Shown: positions 49,268-58,148, numbered from the stretch's first letter. The stretch is 64,000 bases of DNA from G963556115 sp963677015 (GCA_963677015.1 OY781533.1:992001-1056000), one strand, 5' to 3'. Notes: generated from the sequence alone by a model not told the origin. Numbers and translations are program-made.

Positions 49268-51238
49268 TTAGTGCTTGTGGAATACCAGCGGGAGGCTGAT
49301 GACTTCATTTGAATGATCTGAAATGTTCTCGGAAATTGAGGCTATTTCAGAGATGTTATTCTGGGTCTTTTCCGTCTGGCCGGTATAATTGTTCAACTGT
49401 CCTTTGAGGTCGTTTATAATTGCTAAAGAACCGTCAATGTCGGTGGTAAGCCGGTTTATCTCCTGATTAATCTTGAGGAAGCTTTCATTTACTGCGTTTA
49501 TGCCGACAACGGTTTTGGAGATGGTTGCATTGGCATTATGGGCGGAGTTTGCGCTCCTGCCGGCAAGATTTCTTACTTCTTCAGCAACTACAGCAAAGCC
49601 TTTACCGTACTGTCCGGCACGCGCGGCTTCTACGGCGGCATTCAATGCCAGCAGGTTGGTCTGAAAAGCAATAGCGTCAATATCATTGGTTGCATTACTG
49701 ATATCCTGATTATTGGCGGTAACGGTTTCAAGTTTGCTTTTACTTTGTGATACGTTATTTGAAATACCTGCCGCCAGTTCCTGCAGATTCTGAAAGAAGT
49801 CGTATAAATTATCGAGTTCGGCATTGGCTTTATGCAGCAGGAGATTATTCTCCCGGCTAAGTCCTAGAGTCTCCCGGGTTATTTCAGACTGATTGCTGGC
49901 GTTCTCGAATACCATCTCTGCTGACTGGCGGGTCTTACCCTGAACGTAAACAATGCAATTATTAATTGAATTACGTTCATTGGCGATATGCTTTGCCATC
50001 TCTTCACAGGTTCCATATCCGCAGCAGTCACAATTCTGCATGTTTTCTCCGGTTTGGCGGTTCTTTCCCATCTGTTGTAAAATTTTATCAATTATTCTGT
50101 CAGGAACCTTTTTAAGGGTGTTATTGTCTGCCAGATCAAGGTATTTCCGGGAATAGAGTCCCGGTTTCCAGAATTTCTTAATCTGCTTCAATGTCCTCTT
50201 ATGCGGATTGCTAAAAAATCTGGAGAAGAGCTTTGGACGATATATTTTTTTCGCCTGTGTCGCTCTTTTGGCAACATAGTAATCAAGCTGGTCTGGATTG
50301 CCGTGTTCTGAATGGGTGCCGGTACCGCCGTTGCAGCCCATTGAGCAGTTCAGGCAGTCTACAACCAGAGGGTTGGTGCCTTTGATTATTGAGTCATGAA
50401 GATTCTCAAGGTAGGGATAAACTTCATTTTCGCCTTCAATTTTACGGGTGGTGTTATCACTATCCGGCTGCCAGCGTTTCAGAGTTGCCAGAAGTCCTCC
50501 CGGAGTTGAGAATAGAACTGCGCGTTCTGCCGGCGGGTTTTCGTAGTTTTCAGCTTTGAAACGGTGCAGGTCGATATTGTGAGCTTTAAAGTAATCCTTG
50601 AGACTGGACATCGTAACATTATAGACCGGAAGGTTCAGTTCATGGAATTCACGTTTTTTGGCGATGCAGGGGCTAATAGCCACAAATTTTGCGGTGGCGT
50701 ATTTCTTGTAATATTCTCTGATCATTTTTATGGTGTGAACCATAGGGCTGTCTGCCGGCGCGAGGTACTCAATAAGCTCAGGGTGGTAAATCTGAATGTA
50801 GGTGACTATAGCCGGGCAGGGCTGGGAGATAACACATTTCGGGTTATTCTGCCGGATATGTTCCAGATAACTTTTTACCGTAAGTTCGGCTCCGAAAGAG
50901 ACATCAAAACAGGCGGTTACTCCAATACTCTTCAGCCAGCCATTGAGGTTCTGGTATAGCTCGGGAAACTGTGCTGCGACCGCCGGAGCGACAATGGCAA
51001 CTATTTTTTCCGGTTTTTTTAAAGCTGATAAGAATTCCTGCAGGTCATCAACTGGCAGTCTGGCATTATGGGTGCATGCTTTGATACACTTGCCGCAACC
51101 GATGCATTCATCGGTGTTGATATGCACACTGTCACCGGGTATGGCTATATTGCAGTGAACTGGACATACTTTAATGCATTTGTTACAGAGCAGGCATTTT
51201 TCAGTGTCTACTCTTACAACTTCCGGCAGTTTATTCAT
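49268..51238 (-). CDS. [FeFe]-hydrogenase-like domain fused to methyl-accepting chemotaxis signalling domain
   Basis: This is a 656-residue soluble protein. Two [4Fe-4S] ferredoxin motifs come first (C15, C18, C21, C25; C45, C48, C51, C55). An [FeFe]-hydrogenase large-subunit-like domain follows: QPCPAIV (C141) for L1, SPCIAKKRE (C191) for L2, and a variant L3, CLNCSMGCNGGTG (C295, C298, C302). A CDCCGYGTCEEM motif near 413 suggests another Fe-S site. The C-terminal part (about 470-650) is an MCP signalling domain with FQTNLLALNAAVEAARAGQYGKGFAVVA. There is no membrane helix. It should report H2 or redox state to CheA. Its catalytic ability is doubtful, as L1 lacks TSCCP. Confidence 0.85.
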   Translation of the reverse strand: MNKLPEVVRVDTEKCLLCNKCIKVCPVHCNIAIPGDSVHINTDECIGCGKCIKACTHNARLPVDDLQEFLSALKKPEKIVAIVAPAVAAQFPELYQNLNGWLKSIGVTACFDVSFGAELTVKSYLEHIRQNNPKCVISQPCPAIVTYIQIYHPELIEYLAPADSPMVHTIKMIREYYKKYATAKFVAISPCIAKKREFHELNLPVYNVTMSSLKDYFKAHNIDLHRFKAENYENPPAERAVLFSTPGGLLATLKRWQPDSDNTTRKIEGENEVYPYLENLHDSIIKGTNPLVVDCLNCSMGCNGGTGTHSEHGNPDQLDYYVAKRATQAKKIYRPKLFSRFFSNPHKRTLKQIKKFWKPGLYSRKYLDLADNNTLKKVPDRIIDKILQQMGKNRQTGENMQNCDCCGYGTCEEMAKHIANERNSINNCIVYVQGKTRQSAEMVFENASNQSEITRETLGLSRENNLLLHKANAELDNLYDFFQNLQELAAGISNNVSQSKSKLETVTANNQDISNATNDIDAIAFQTNLLALNAAVEAARAGQYGKGFAVVAEEVRNLAGRSANSAHNANATISKTVVGINAVNESFLKINQEINRLTTDIDGSLAIINDLKGQLNNYTGQTEKTQNNISEIASISENISDHSNEVISLPLVFHKH

Positions 51239-51757
51239 TTTTCGACTCTTTATAGACAGATGAAGAAATAATGATTATATGCTTAGAAGGTGTGGTTTCA
51301 ATAAAAAAATACTGGTTATAAAGTTGCTAATTATATATTACAGTCTGCGGTATAGGATGTTGGGAAATTTATGTATGATTAAAGGCTGGAGGATTAATTT
51401 CTGGTGGTTTATTTGTAATATGGATTTTAAATTTGAGTAATATTTCATTACCGGTTTGTATTTAAAAGGTTATATGATCATTAAATGTTTATGTTTGTCT
51501 GGTGCGAGCAGGTTAAATTCAGGTATTATCAGGACTGAATTTTGCTGTTGATTATTATAGAGTAAATATATGACTATGTAAAAAATATTTTGTAATGCTT
51601 TATTGCGATTGTAAATAAACTGAGTCAAAATTAATGGGTATTCAGTTTAATAGTAAAGAGCAGATCGTCAAGTAAGAGAGGTAAAATTTTCTGCTGGAGC
51701 GGAGAAATTAATAAAACCTTTGTGCTTTATTTGATATTGAAGTATGGTAATTCTCGA
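51239..51757. other. AT-rich intergenic region
   Basis: These 519 bases lie between the hydrogenase-MCP gene and the AEC permease gene. I see no ORF, RNA gene or strong hairpin; it should contain the promoter of the hydrogenase-MCP gene. Confidence 0.4.
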
Positions 51758-52711
51758 TCAGCCAATGAAGAAAAATACTCCGAGAATAGTTATACAGCTG
51801 ACACAGGTGGCTATCAGCAGAATGGTTGAGGCAAGGGAGGCGTTGCCGCCATAACGCCGCAGAAATACTGCACCAAGTACTGCTGGCGGCATGGCTCCGA
51901 GCAAGATGAGAATATCTTTCCAGAGCTTTTCGAAACCTAGGACTTCGGCACCGAGACCGAGTAGTATCGGTTTGAGCAGAAGTTTGATGAATATTACAAT
52001 CGCAAGAGCTAGCGAGATCTCTTTGATTTTAGGGATTTTGAACATGAGACCTACAGAGATAATTGCCAGTGGTGTCAATGCATGGCTCAAGATATTACAG
52101 ATGTCAAAGAGCGGTTTGAATAAAGGGTTTTCAGTTCCGGGAATCCCGAGTGGTGCCCATAGAATGCCCAGTAGAAGTGCGAAGAAAACCGGAGATCTGA
52201 AAAAAGTGAAAGAGGCCGCAATATTATTTTTGAAGCTGGTTTCTTTGCTGCCGAAATATGCGGCAAGAAGGGGACCGAGGATGAATATGGGGTAGCCTAC
52301 TCCAATCTCTGAAATAAGAACCGCTTCGGTCATAGCTTGAGCGGTAGTAGGATATAGTTCCATTATTATTGCATACCCTAGAAAGGTCGAAGAGCCGAAG
52401 GCTGAGCAGAATACTATGGGGCCGGTTATTTCTCTGGGCATTTTCAATCCGGCACAGACCAGCCAGGAAAGTATTACACAGCAGATTTCACCCGTGAGCA
52501 TCAGAAATGATGGTCCGAGTTCATTTAGATTTATCTGTCTGCCAGCGAGGTTGCCGAAAACAACGGCGGGCAGGCAGAGATCCGTTACTATTCGTGCCAA
52601 AATAAGGGAGTGCTCTTCTTTTAGGACTTTTGATTTTCGCATTTTCAGCGCTAGTAGATAAATGATAATCATACTGGCTATTGCCTGAATAAGTCTTATA
52701 AAGAGTGTCAT
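51758..52711 (-). CDS. AEC-family (auxin efflux carrier) transporter
   Basis: This 317-residue inner-membrane permease has about ten helices. The family is recognised by LILARIVTDLCLPAVVFGNLAG, the GSSTFLGYAI segment in helix 4, and TPLAIISVGLMFKI with the late PPAVLGAVFLRRYGG. Bacterial AEC proteins export or take up small carboxylates and amino acids. The substrate here cannot be told. The ribosome-binding region is purine-rich (GGGGAAAGAGG) and very close to the ATG. It is monocistronic. Confidence 0.85.
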   Translation of the reverse strand: MTLFIRLIQAIASMIIIYLLALKMRKSKVLKEEHSLILARIVTDLCLPAVVFGNLAGRQINLNELGPSFLMLTGEICCVILSWLVCAGLKMPREITGPIVFCSAFGSSTFLGYAIIMELYPTTAQAMTEAVLISEIGVGYPIFILGPLLAAYFGSKETSFKNNIAASFTFFRSPVFFALLLGILWAPLGIPGTENPLFKPLFDICNILSHALTPLAIISVGLMFKIPKIKEISLALAIVIFIKLLLKPILLGLGAEVLGFEKLWKDILILLGAMPPAVLGAVFLRRYGGNASLASTILLIATCVSCITILGVFFFIG

Positions 52712-53127
52712 CCTCTTTCCCCTGTAGTGTCTGTTGGATTTGAAATGCTGTCTTTATTTATTATTAAGGTTAAAGATGAGTAATTCAAGGTAAAAAAATT
52801 GATGAAACAAATAGTGGGAGAGATTACGGCTCATGCGGGTTTTTGTGTTATGCTAATAAAACTTGACAAAAAATATGCTCAAGATATTATTCATAAATAG
52901 TGTGAGGAGTAAAACTGTTGGTGCTGTGTTTTGAAGTCTAGTAAGCAAATATTTGGGTAAGTATAGTGATCTTTTATATACAGCCGGGTTTTTGAAATAT
53001 GATAATCTGTCTGCTGCGTCGAATAAAGTAAGTGTTAATCGCTTTCTAAAGGGTTTTTTAAAGGAAAATGTTCTTTGGGCCGTTGTCATTTTTAAATGAA
53101 ATATCGTGATATTTTCGGGAGGTAATT
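52712..53127. other. Intergenic region between divergent AEC and PsiD-like genes
   Basis: These 416 bases contain an in-frame stretch without stops on the minus strand (52853-53089), but it lacks a ribosome-binding site and family resemblance, so I do not annotate it. It should carry promoters for both flanking genes. Confidence 0.45.
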
Positions 53128-54477
53128 ATGAATAAGATTTTTAAATATCTGTTGCTGGTTTTACTTATTAGTAATTTTTCATATGCAGCTGATAGCGGGG
53201 TAAAAGCAGAATCCACCGCGAAACCGGCTCCGTACCGAGTAGGAAAATGGCTGGCCTCCGATCAGAAAATTATGAGTGAGTGGGTTGCTGAGCAGCTCAA
53301 GGATATTAAAGGTTCCGCTAAACCTCTCAAGCCGGTGGTACAGAGATTTAAGGATGCGATTGAGAATGATCCTGAATTATTCATGCTCTTTCATGAGATG
53401 TTTGAGCAGATCCCTGATAAGCCTGAATTCAAACTCAATCCTGTAGGACAGCCGCAGATTACCAATTATAAACAGCTGCTTGGAATTATGAATAATGTTC
53501 TTGATAAAGCTCCGGAGTTTGACACGACACCGTTTGTTGGTTTTCCGATTGCACGGAATATAAACTGGGCACTGGCAACCCCGGCAGGAATTTCGGCTTT
53601 TTTGAATAAAAAAGTCAATATGCATATCAGAGATATTTTGAATACCTGGGCTGTATTCTTGCGTTCACCTGAATCACGTTATGTATTGAATGATGATCCT
53701 AAGACAGGCTGGTTTGGAGAAGAGGCGAAAAAAGCCATGCCGACCTTTGTTGCTGATTTTATTTGTGATCCGGATAAACCATATTATGGATTTACTTCCT
53801 GGGATGATTTCTTCACCAGAAAATTACGCAAGGGCAGCAGACCAGTTGCCAGTCCAGATGATGACAGTATTATTGCAAATGCCTGTGAATCTGCGCCATA
53901 TAAACTCGCTACTAATGTTAAACAGAATGACAGGTTCTGGATAAAATCCGAGCCTTACTCTCTGTATCATATGCTGGATGGTGATCCGTTGACAGTTTTG
54001 TTTGAAGGTGGGGCAACTGTTTATCAGGCGTTTTTAAGCGCCTTGAGTTATCACCGCTGGCATAGTCCGGTGAGTGGACGTATCGTAAAAACGCGTCTGA
54101 TACCGGGATCATATTATTCTGAATCGCCGGCTGCTGGATATGATCCGGTTGCGAATAATAGTTCTCAGGCGTATATCTCACATGTTGCCTCAAGGGCACT
54201 TGTGTTTATTGAGGCTGATAATCCGGATATCGGTTTGATGGCTGTGCTCTTTATCGGTATGGAAGAGGTCTCGTCCAACGAGCTTACAGTCTATGAAGGG
54301 CAGCATGTTAACAAGGGTGATGAGCTCGGAATGTTCCATTTTGGAGGTTCGACACATTGTCTTATCTTCAGACCTCAGACAAAGCTCGAATTTGATTTAC
54401 GCGGGCAGACACCGGGTATAGATTCTGAGAATATACCGGTGCGTTCCAAAATTGCTACCGTTATAGGTGTGGAGTAA
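53128..54477 (+). CDS. Exported PsiD-like phosphatidylserine-decarboxylase-family protein
   Basis: This 449-residue pyruvoyl-enzyme homologue begins with a signal peptide (MNKIFKYLLLVLLISNFSYA). The conserved self-cleavage site is FGGST (G406-G407-S408-T409), where Ser becomes the pyruvoyl group. Other landmarks are SWDDFFTRKLRKGSRP, ANACESAPYKL, SALSYHRWHSPVSG and ALVFIEADNPDIGLM. These match the PsiD-like branch, which includes the tryptophan decarboxylase of psilocybin synthesis, better than bacterial Psd. Bacterial phospholipid Psd is not expected to be exported. The substrate may be an amino acid or lipid in the periplasm. A GGGAGG site supports the ATG. Confidence 0.82.
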   Translation: MNKIFKYLLLVLLISNFSYAADSGVKAESTAKPAPYRVGKWLASDQKIMSEWVAEQLKDIKGSAKPLKPVVQRFKDAIENDPELFMLFHEMFEQIPDKPEFKLNPVGQPQITNYKQLLGIMNNVLDKAPEFDTTPFVGFPIARNINWALATPAGISAFLNKKVNMHIRDILNTWAVFLRSPESRYVLNDDPKTGWFGEEAKKAMPTFVADFICDPDKPYYGFTSWDDFFTRKLRKGSRPVASPDDDSIIANACESAPYKLATNVKQNDRFWIKSEPYSLYHMLDGDPLTVLFEGGATVYQAFLSALSYHRWHSPVSGRIVKTRLIPGSYYSESPAAGYDPVANNSSQAYISHVASRALVFIEADNPDIGLMAVLFIGMEEVSSNELTVYEGQHVNKGDELGMFHFGGSTHCLIFRPQTKLEFDLRGQTPGIDSENIPVRSKIATVIGVE

Positions 54478-54568
54478 GCGGTCATCGGTTGCGTTAAAAA
54501 AGTTGTTTTTTCGGTTGTTTCTCTGCAATAGCTGGTTTTGCTATGCAATCGGCAGCGCTTTTTAATCT

Positions 54569-54603
54569 AGTGCCGGTTAATTTATCATGTATTTACCGGC
54601 ACT
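54569..54603. terminator. Possible terminator between convergent genes
   Basis: The arms agtgccggt and accggcact pair perfectly around a 17-base loop; a T-rich tract follows on the plus strand. It may serve both the PsiD-like gene and the DMT permease genes. Confidence 0.65.
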
Positions 54604-54615
54604 GTTATTTTAGCG

Positions 54616-55056
54616 TTATCCCCCTGAAACAATTATTGCACCTGCAATAATAAGAATTGCTCCGATCAGGACTCTGGCTATCTTCATTTCACGCCATTCG
54701 CCAAGGAGGATCATTCCGAGAATTACGGTAGTGAGAGTGTTGCTGTTGAATACCGGACTGAGTTTGCTCATTGGTGTATTATACTTGAATACAGCGTATG
54801 AGACGCAGGCTGTTGCTACCGCCCAGCAGGTTCCACTCAGAAGTGACCAGATTATGCTGCGCGTGCTGAATTTTCCTGATTTCATGGTTTGGGTCAGTAT
54901 GTAGCCGACAATTGCGATTGTGATTCCACCGATAAAGATAAATAAATTCGGTCCTACGCCCTGTTGCGCACCCAGTTTTTGAAAAATACTGAATAAACCC
55001 AGCATGATTGCCGGCATGAAACCGCCTATTATTATCCCTTTTGTGTTATCTGTCAT
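54616..55056 (-). CDS. Half-size DMT/EamA-like permease (second of a tandem pair)
   Basis: This 146-residue membrane protein has about five helices, equal to one EamA half. Landmarks are IIIGGFMPAIMLGLFSIFQKLG, SLLSGTCWAVATACVSYAVFKY, PVFNSNTLTTVILGMILLGEW and a final LIIAGAIIVSGG. It is about half identical to the preceding gene by eye. Half-size proteins of this type work as dimers, here probably a heterodimer with the neighbour. A GGAG site precedes the ATG. The substrate is unknown. Confidence 0.82.
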   Translation of the reverse strand: MTDNTKGIIIGGFMPAIMLGLFSIFQKLGAQQGVGPNLFIFIGGITIAIVGYILTQTMKSGKFSTRSIIWSLLSGTCWAVATACVSYAVFKYNTPMSKLSPVFNSNTLTTVILGMILLGEWREMKIARVLIGAILIIAGAIIVSGG

Positions 55057-55105
55057 ATTTTCTCCATTTAGTTATGTAAATTTACTCGGTAAATATAGCC
55101 GTGAT

Positions 55106-55546
55106 TTATGACTTGGAAACGATTATTGCGCCAGCGATAATTATAATTGCGCCGCTAATGACACGGTAAACTTCCACCTGACTCCACTCTCCGAGAAATA
55201 TAATGCCAATAAGTACTGATGTCAGTGTATTAGTATTGAATATGGGGTTGAGTTTCCCAATTGGGATATGGAATTTAAAGAGCGCGTAAGCTACTCCCGC
55301 CATTGAAATACCCCAGCAGGCGCTGCTTGAAACTGACCACAGTACTCCGGTAGTTGGAAATTCCAGATCTCCCTGGGTAAAATAGAGTATGCCGCCGATA
55401 ACAGCTGAGATGCCGCCCATTATCATAAGAAATTGTCCTGGACCGGCGCTGTTTCTCGTTGCCAGTTTCTGAGAGATCATGAATAGTCCGAGGATTATCG
55501 CCGGGGCAACACCACCTATGATAATTCCCATTTCATTGTTTGACAT
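55106..55546 (-). CDS. Half-size DMT/EamA-like permease (first of a tandem pair)
   Basis: This 146-residue membrane protein is the paralogue of the next gene, of identical length: IIIGGVAPAIILGLFMISQKL, SSSACWGISMAGVAYALFKFH, PIFNTNTLTSVLIGIIFLGEW and IIIIAGAIIVSKS. Only 49 bases separate the pair. A strong AGGAGG site precedes the ATG. Tandem duplication with divergence suggests a hetero-oligomeric transporter, as in paired SMR proteins. Confidence 0.82.
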   Translation of the reverse strand: MSNNEMGIIIGGVAPAIILGLFMISQKLATRNSAGPGQFLMIMGGISAVIGGILYFTQGDLEFPTTGVLWSVSSSACWGISMAGVAYALFKFHIPIGKLNPIFNTNTLTSVLIGIIFLGEWSQVEVYRVISGAIIIIAGAIIVSKS

Positions 55547-56029
55547 ACTACCTCCTGTGTTAAGTATATGTTTTAAAGTGACGTTTATTTGTTATTAATA
55601 ATTGAAGTTTTATTTAAGAAATTGTTTAACCGTATTTTCAGTTATTGCTGACATAAATCATTTTTTGAGGCGGTTCAGACTGTTTTATTATTAGTAGTCC
55701 TGTTATAATAATTATTTGTTGTCGGTTATTCTCGCAAAAGTACCAAAATATAATAGTATGATATGTTATGGATACAAATATAGCAAGAGATATTGTTGTT
55801 ATATGATTATAAAAATCATTAAAAATTCAGGTGTCTAAAACAGGTATGGGAGCTACCTCTTATCTGTGAGTTTCTTTATGAATAAAGCTGAAACTGTTTG
55901 TGGTGTACGTATAGTTTTAAAAAATGAAAAAGTGTAAGCATTTGCGGTTTTCATTAATCTGAGTTTGAACTAATTAAAATATTTATCTGCTCATTTAAAG
56001 ACAGGAATAGTAAAAGTTATAATATTTTG
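55547..56029. other. Intergenic region with a promoter-like copy
   Basis: These 483 bases are AT-rich. On the minus strand TTGCTA (55781-55786) and TATCAT (55758-55763), 17 bases apart, form a plausible promoter for the DMT pair. The segment around 55750-55812 is similar to 57820-57875, the promoter region of the pentapeptide gene; 21 of 22 bases match at 55791-55812. Confidence 0.5.
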
Positions 56030-56470
56030 TCAGAGCTTCATATGCAGTATAGGAAATGGGTTTCCCTGAGCATCAGTCTCAGATCTGTTTGAAACTGAAA
56101 ATCCCATATGCTGGTAAAACCCTATAGCCTGAAGGTTTTGTTCGTTTACATCCACTTCTTTAACAGCAAGGTTCTTTATGGCATAGTTAACTAAAGTCGT
56201 ACCTAAGCCTTTACCCCGTTCAGAAGCATCAATAAACAGCATCTCAATTTTATAGTCTTGAACACCGAGAAAGGCAGTAATATTGCCGTCGCATCTTATG
56301 CAATACAGATATTCAACGAAATCAATATACTTTTTTACTTCAGGTTTTAATGCACTAATATCGTCTTCAGAAAGAAAATCATGTGTGGCTCTTACAGATG
56401 TCTCCCAGACTTTAAGAATATTGCTGTTTTCTGTTTTATTAAGATTATTTAAGGGCTCAATTTTATACAT
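56030..56470 (-). CDS. GNAT-family N-acetyltransferase
   Basis: This 146-residue acetyl-CoA-dependent acetyltransferase carries the motif A loop ERGKGLGTTLVNYAI, the usual acetyl-CoA pyrophosphate contact, and the motif B segment AIGFYQHMGF. It ends NPFPILHMKL, as in YjaB/YjbC-type proteins. The substrate is unknown. The ribosome-binding site is weak (GAGAAAAG). A repeated 31-bp leader sequence lies 86 bases upstream, shared with the pentapeptide gene. Confidence 0.85.
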   Translation of the reverse strand: MYKIEPLNNLNKTENSNILKVWETSVRATHDFLSEDDISALKPEVKKYIDFVEYLYCIRCDGNITAFLGVQDYKIEMLFIDASERGKGLGTTLVNYAIKNLAVKEVDVNEQNLQAIGFYQHMGFSVSNRSETDAQGNPFPILHMKL

Positions 56471-56555
56471 ACTTTTCTCATACGCTGGGAAATAAAAGGG
56501 GTTACAGATATCTATGCTTTAGCGTGTTCTGTATCCCTTTTGAAGGTCAGTTAGT

Positions 56556-56586
56556 TCTCACAATATAATTTCTAGGAACCTTTTAA
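56556..56586 (+). repeat. 31-bp direct repeat, copy 1
   Basis: The sequence tctcacaatataatttct... ending aaccttttaa recurs at 57728-57758 with 29 of 31 identical bases in the same orientation. This copy overlaps the last codon of the second GNAT gene and lies in the leader of the first GNAT gene. Confidence 0.8.
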
Positions 56587-57086
56587 ATGTTAGAATTCAC
56601 AATAGCATATCTGTGCTCGTCCTGTACTACTCCATTTTTAATTACTGCACTTCTGGCAATACCTTCAAGAATGAATCCTGCTTTTTCAAGTACTCGCTGT
56701 GATCTTCTATTATTTTCCTTAGCACCCGCAAAAATACGTACAAGCCCCATCTCAGCAAAACCGTAGTCAATAAGTTTGGCAACAGCCTTTACCATGATTC
56801 CTCTACCCCAATATTCTTCACCCAACCAGTACCCGAGTTCGGCAGAAAGTTTGTATATATCTGCTTGTTGGACAAGCCCGACAACACCTACCAACTCTCC
56901 GTTATGCTCAATGCCAAATACATGCTGAGAGTTATCCTCATTTACAAAATTAATAAAGCTGACAGCATCCCTTACACCATATGGATAAGGAATTATATCT
57001 CTCAGTTGGTCTATAATGTTTCTATTATTGAGCAGTTCTGCTAATTTTGTAGCATCGTCTTTTATTAATTTTCTAAGCTGAATCAT
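56583..57086 (-). CDS. RimJ/RimL-type GNAT acetyltransferase
   Basis: This 167-residue acetyltransferase of the Acetyltransf_3 type shows GYWLGEEYWGRGIMVKAVAKLI for the motif A loop and ENNRRSQRVLEKAGF for motif B, both family hallmarks. Members acetylate ribosomal-protein N-termini or small molecules including drugs. The ATG at 57086 has GGAG upstream; a longer start 42 bases earlier is less likely. It is 28 bases downstream of the pentapeptide gene and is co-transcribed with it. The last codon lies within the 31-bp repeat. Confidence 0.85.
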   Translation of the reverse strand: MIQLRKLIKDDATKLAELLNNRNIIDQLRDIIPYPYGVRDAVSFINFVNEDNSQHVFGIEHNGELVGVVGLVQQADIYKLSAELGYWLGEEYWGRGIMVKAVAKLIDYGFAEMGLVRIFAGAKENNRRSQRVLEKAGFILEGIARSAVIKNGVVQDEHRYAIVNSNI

Positions 57087-57114
57087 TATTACACACTCCA
57101 AAATCGAAAAGATA

Positions 57115-57684
57115 TTACACGAAATCAATATTATATTTACTCAGCAAACCTGCAAGATTAGTATAGGAAAATTTGGCGTTTTTTAGAATGTTGCTATCAG
57201 GGTCAATTATAAAATTTTCTGCTGCAGAAAAATCTGCACTTTTCAAACAGGTATGACTAAAGATAGCTCCCTCAAGATTCGATTCAGCAAAAGAAGTGCC
57301 CTGAAGATCGGCATCAGCAAAGCTCACCTCTAATAGTTTACACCCTATAAAGTTTGTATTAGGCAAAGAAAGGCCATTGAATACTGAGTAATTAAGAATT
57401 GAATCAAAGAATGAAAAGTCGAGAAGATTCTCTCTGCAATCATTGAACTCTATTCCCATCAATTTACACGAAAAAAATTCTACACCTCTAAACAAAGTCG
57501 CCCCGACACTGCTCATACTAAGGTCAGAATTAATGAATTTACAATCAACAAATTTAATGTCGGAAAAGTTCATTCCGGCTAATTCACAACCTGAAAATTC
57601 ACAACCTTCAAATTCAGAATAACCAGAGAGTTCGCGTTTATCAACTGAATTGAAATTTACTTCTGAAGCAACAAGATAATCCAT
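57115..57684 (-). CDS. Pentapeptide-repeat protein, Qnr/McbG-like
   Basis: This 189-residue protein is built from A(D/N)LxF-type five-residue repeats (CEFSG, CELAG, MNFSD, DLQGT, NLEGA and others) that fold as a right-handed beta helix. The ending IDPDSN-LKNAKFSYTNLAGLL is the cap seen in Qnr and McbG proteins, which mimic DNA and protect gyrase from quinolones or microcin B17. The length is close to McbG (187). An AAAGGAA site precedes the ATG. Gyrase protection is inferred only from family likeness. It heads an operon with a GNAT enzyme. Confidence 0.85.
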   Translation of the reverse strand: MDYLVASEVNFNSVDKRELSGYSEFEGCEFSGCELAGMNFSDIKFVDCKFINSDLSMSSVGATLFRGVEFFSCKLMGIEFNDCRENLLDFSFFDSILNYSVFNGLSLPNTNFIGCKLLEVSFADADLQGTSFAESNLEGAIFSHTCLKSADFSAAENFIIDPDSNILKNAKFSYTNLAGLLSKYNIDFV

Positions 57685-57727
57685 AATTTCCTTTACTTCA
57701 TCTTTTACAACGTCTTATATATTGAGC

Positions 57728-57758
57728 TCTCACAATATAATTTCTGGTAACCTTTTAA
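57728..57758 (+). repeat. 31-bp direct repeat, copy 2
   Basis: This is the partner of the repeat at 56556-56586, 1,172 bp away, with two mismatches. It lies in the leader of the pentapeptide gene. The two copies bracket the pentapeptide-GNAT pair. Confidence 0.8.
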
Positions 57759-57820
57759 TATTAATCATAAACTTTATGACTATTTTTCTGATTTCCACCA
57801 TCTACGGTGACACTTTTAAT

Positions 57821-57849
57821 ATAGTATAATGGATATACAAATTTGTCAA
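57821..57849 (-). promoter_or_regulatory. Sigma-70-type promoter of the pentapeptide-GNAT operon
   Basis: On the minus strand a perfect TTGACA (57844-57849) and TACTAT (57821-57826) are 17 bases apart, about 135 bases before the start codon. The area resembles the promoter-like segment near 55758-55786. Confidence 0.72.
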
Positions 57850-58024
57850 GGTATATTGTTGCTATATGATTATAATGCTAGTGAAATGAGGTTTATTAAT
57901 TAAAAGGGAGGGAGAGGATTAGGTTAAAAAAACTTTGTTTTGTGGCTTATTTTTATAAAAAGCATGTATTTAAGCCATTTTATCCACCCTGAAACCATCT
58001 TTTACAGCGATAAAATTGCATTAA

Positions 58025-58066
58025 AAAACCCTGTAAATCCTTTTATATTAGGAAGTACAGGGTTTT
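58025..58066 (-). terminator. Terminator of the tRNA gene
   Basis: The 11-base arms aaaaccctgta and tacagggtttt pair perfectly, with an inner stem in the loop. On the minus strand a T-run follows. It begins just after the CCA end. Confidence 0.82.
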
Positions 58067-58071
58067 GTTGC

Positions 58072-58148
58072 TGGCACGCCCGAGAGGATTCGAACCCCTA
58101 ATCTTCTGATCCGTAGTCAGATGCCATATCCAGTTAGGCCACGGGCGC
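58072..58148 (-). tRNA. tRNA-Arg (anticodon ACG)
   Basis: The minus strand reads a full 77-base cloverleaf. It starts GCGCCCGTGGCC, has the anticodon stem-loop with loop CTACGGA (anticodon ACG), the T-loop GGTTCGAATCC, acceptor strand CGGGCGT and an encoded CCA. ACG, with A34 edited to inosine, reads CGU, CGC and CGA arginine codons. Confidence 0.96.

Noticed and set aside
52853..53089. 78-residue minus-strand ORF
   Set aside because: No ribosome-binding site or family pattern, and it lies in a promoter region between divergent genes.
56471..56582. Integron attC site beside the GNAT genes
   Set aside because: The repeats lack paired GTTRRRY and RYYYAAC core sites in the required order.
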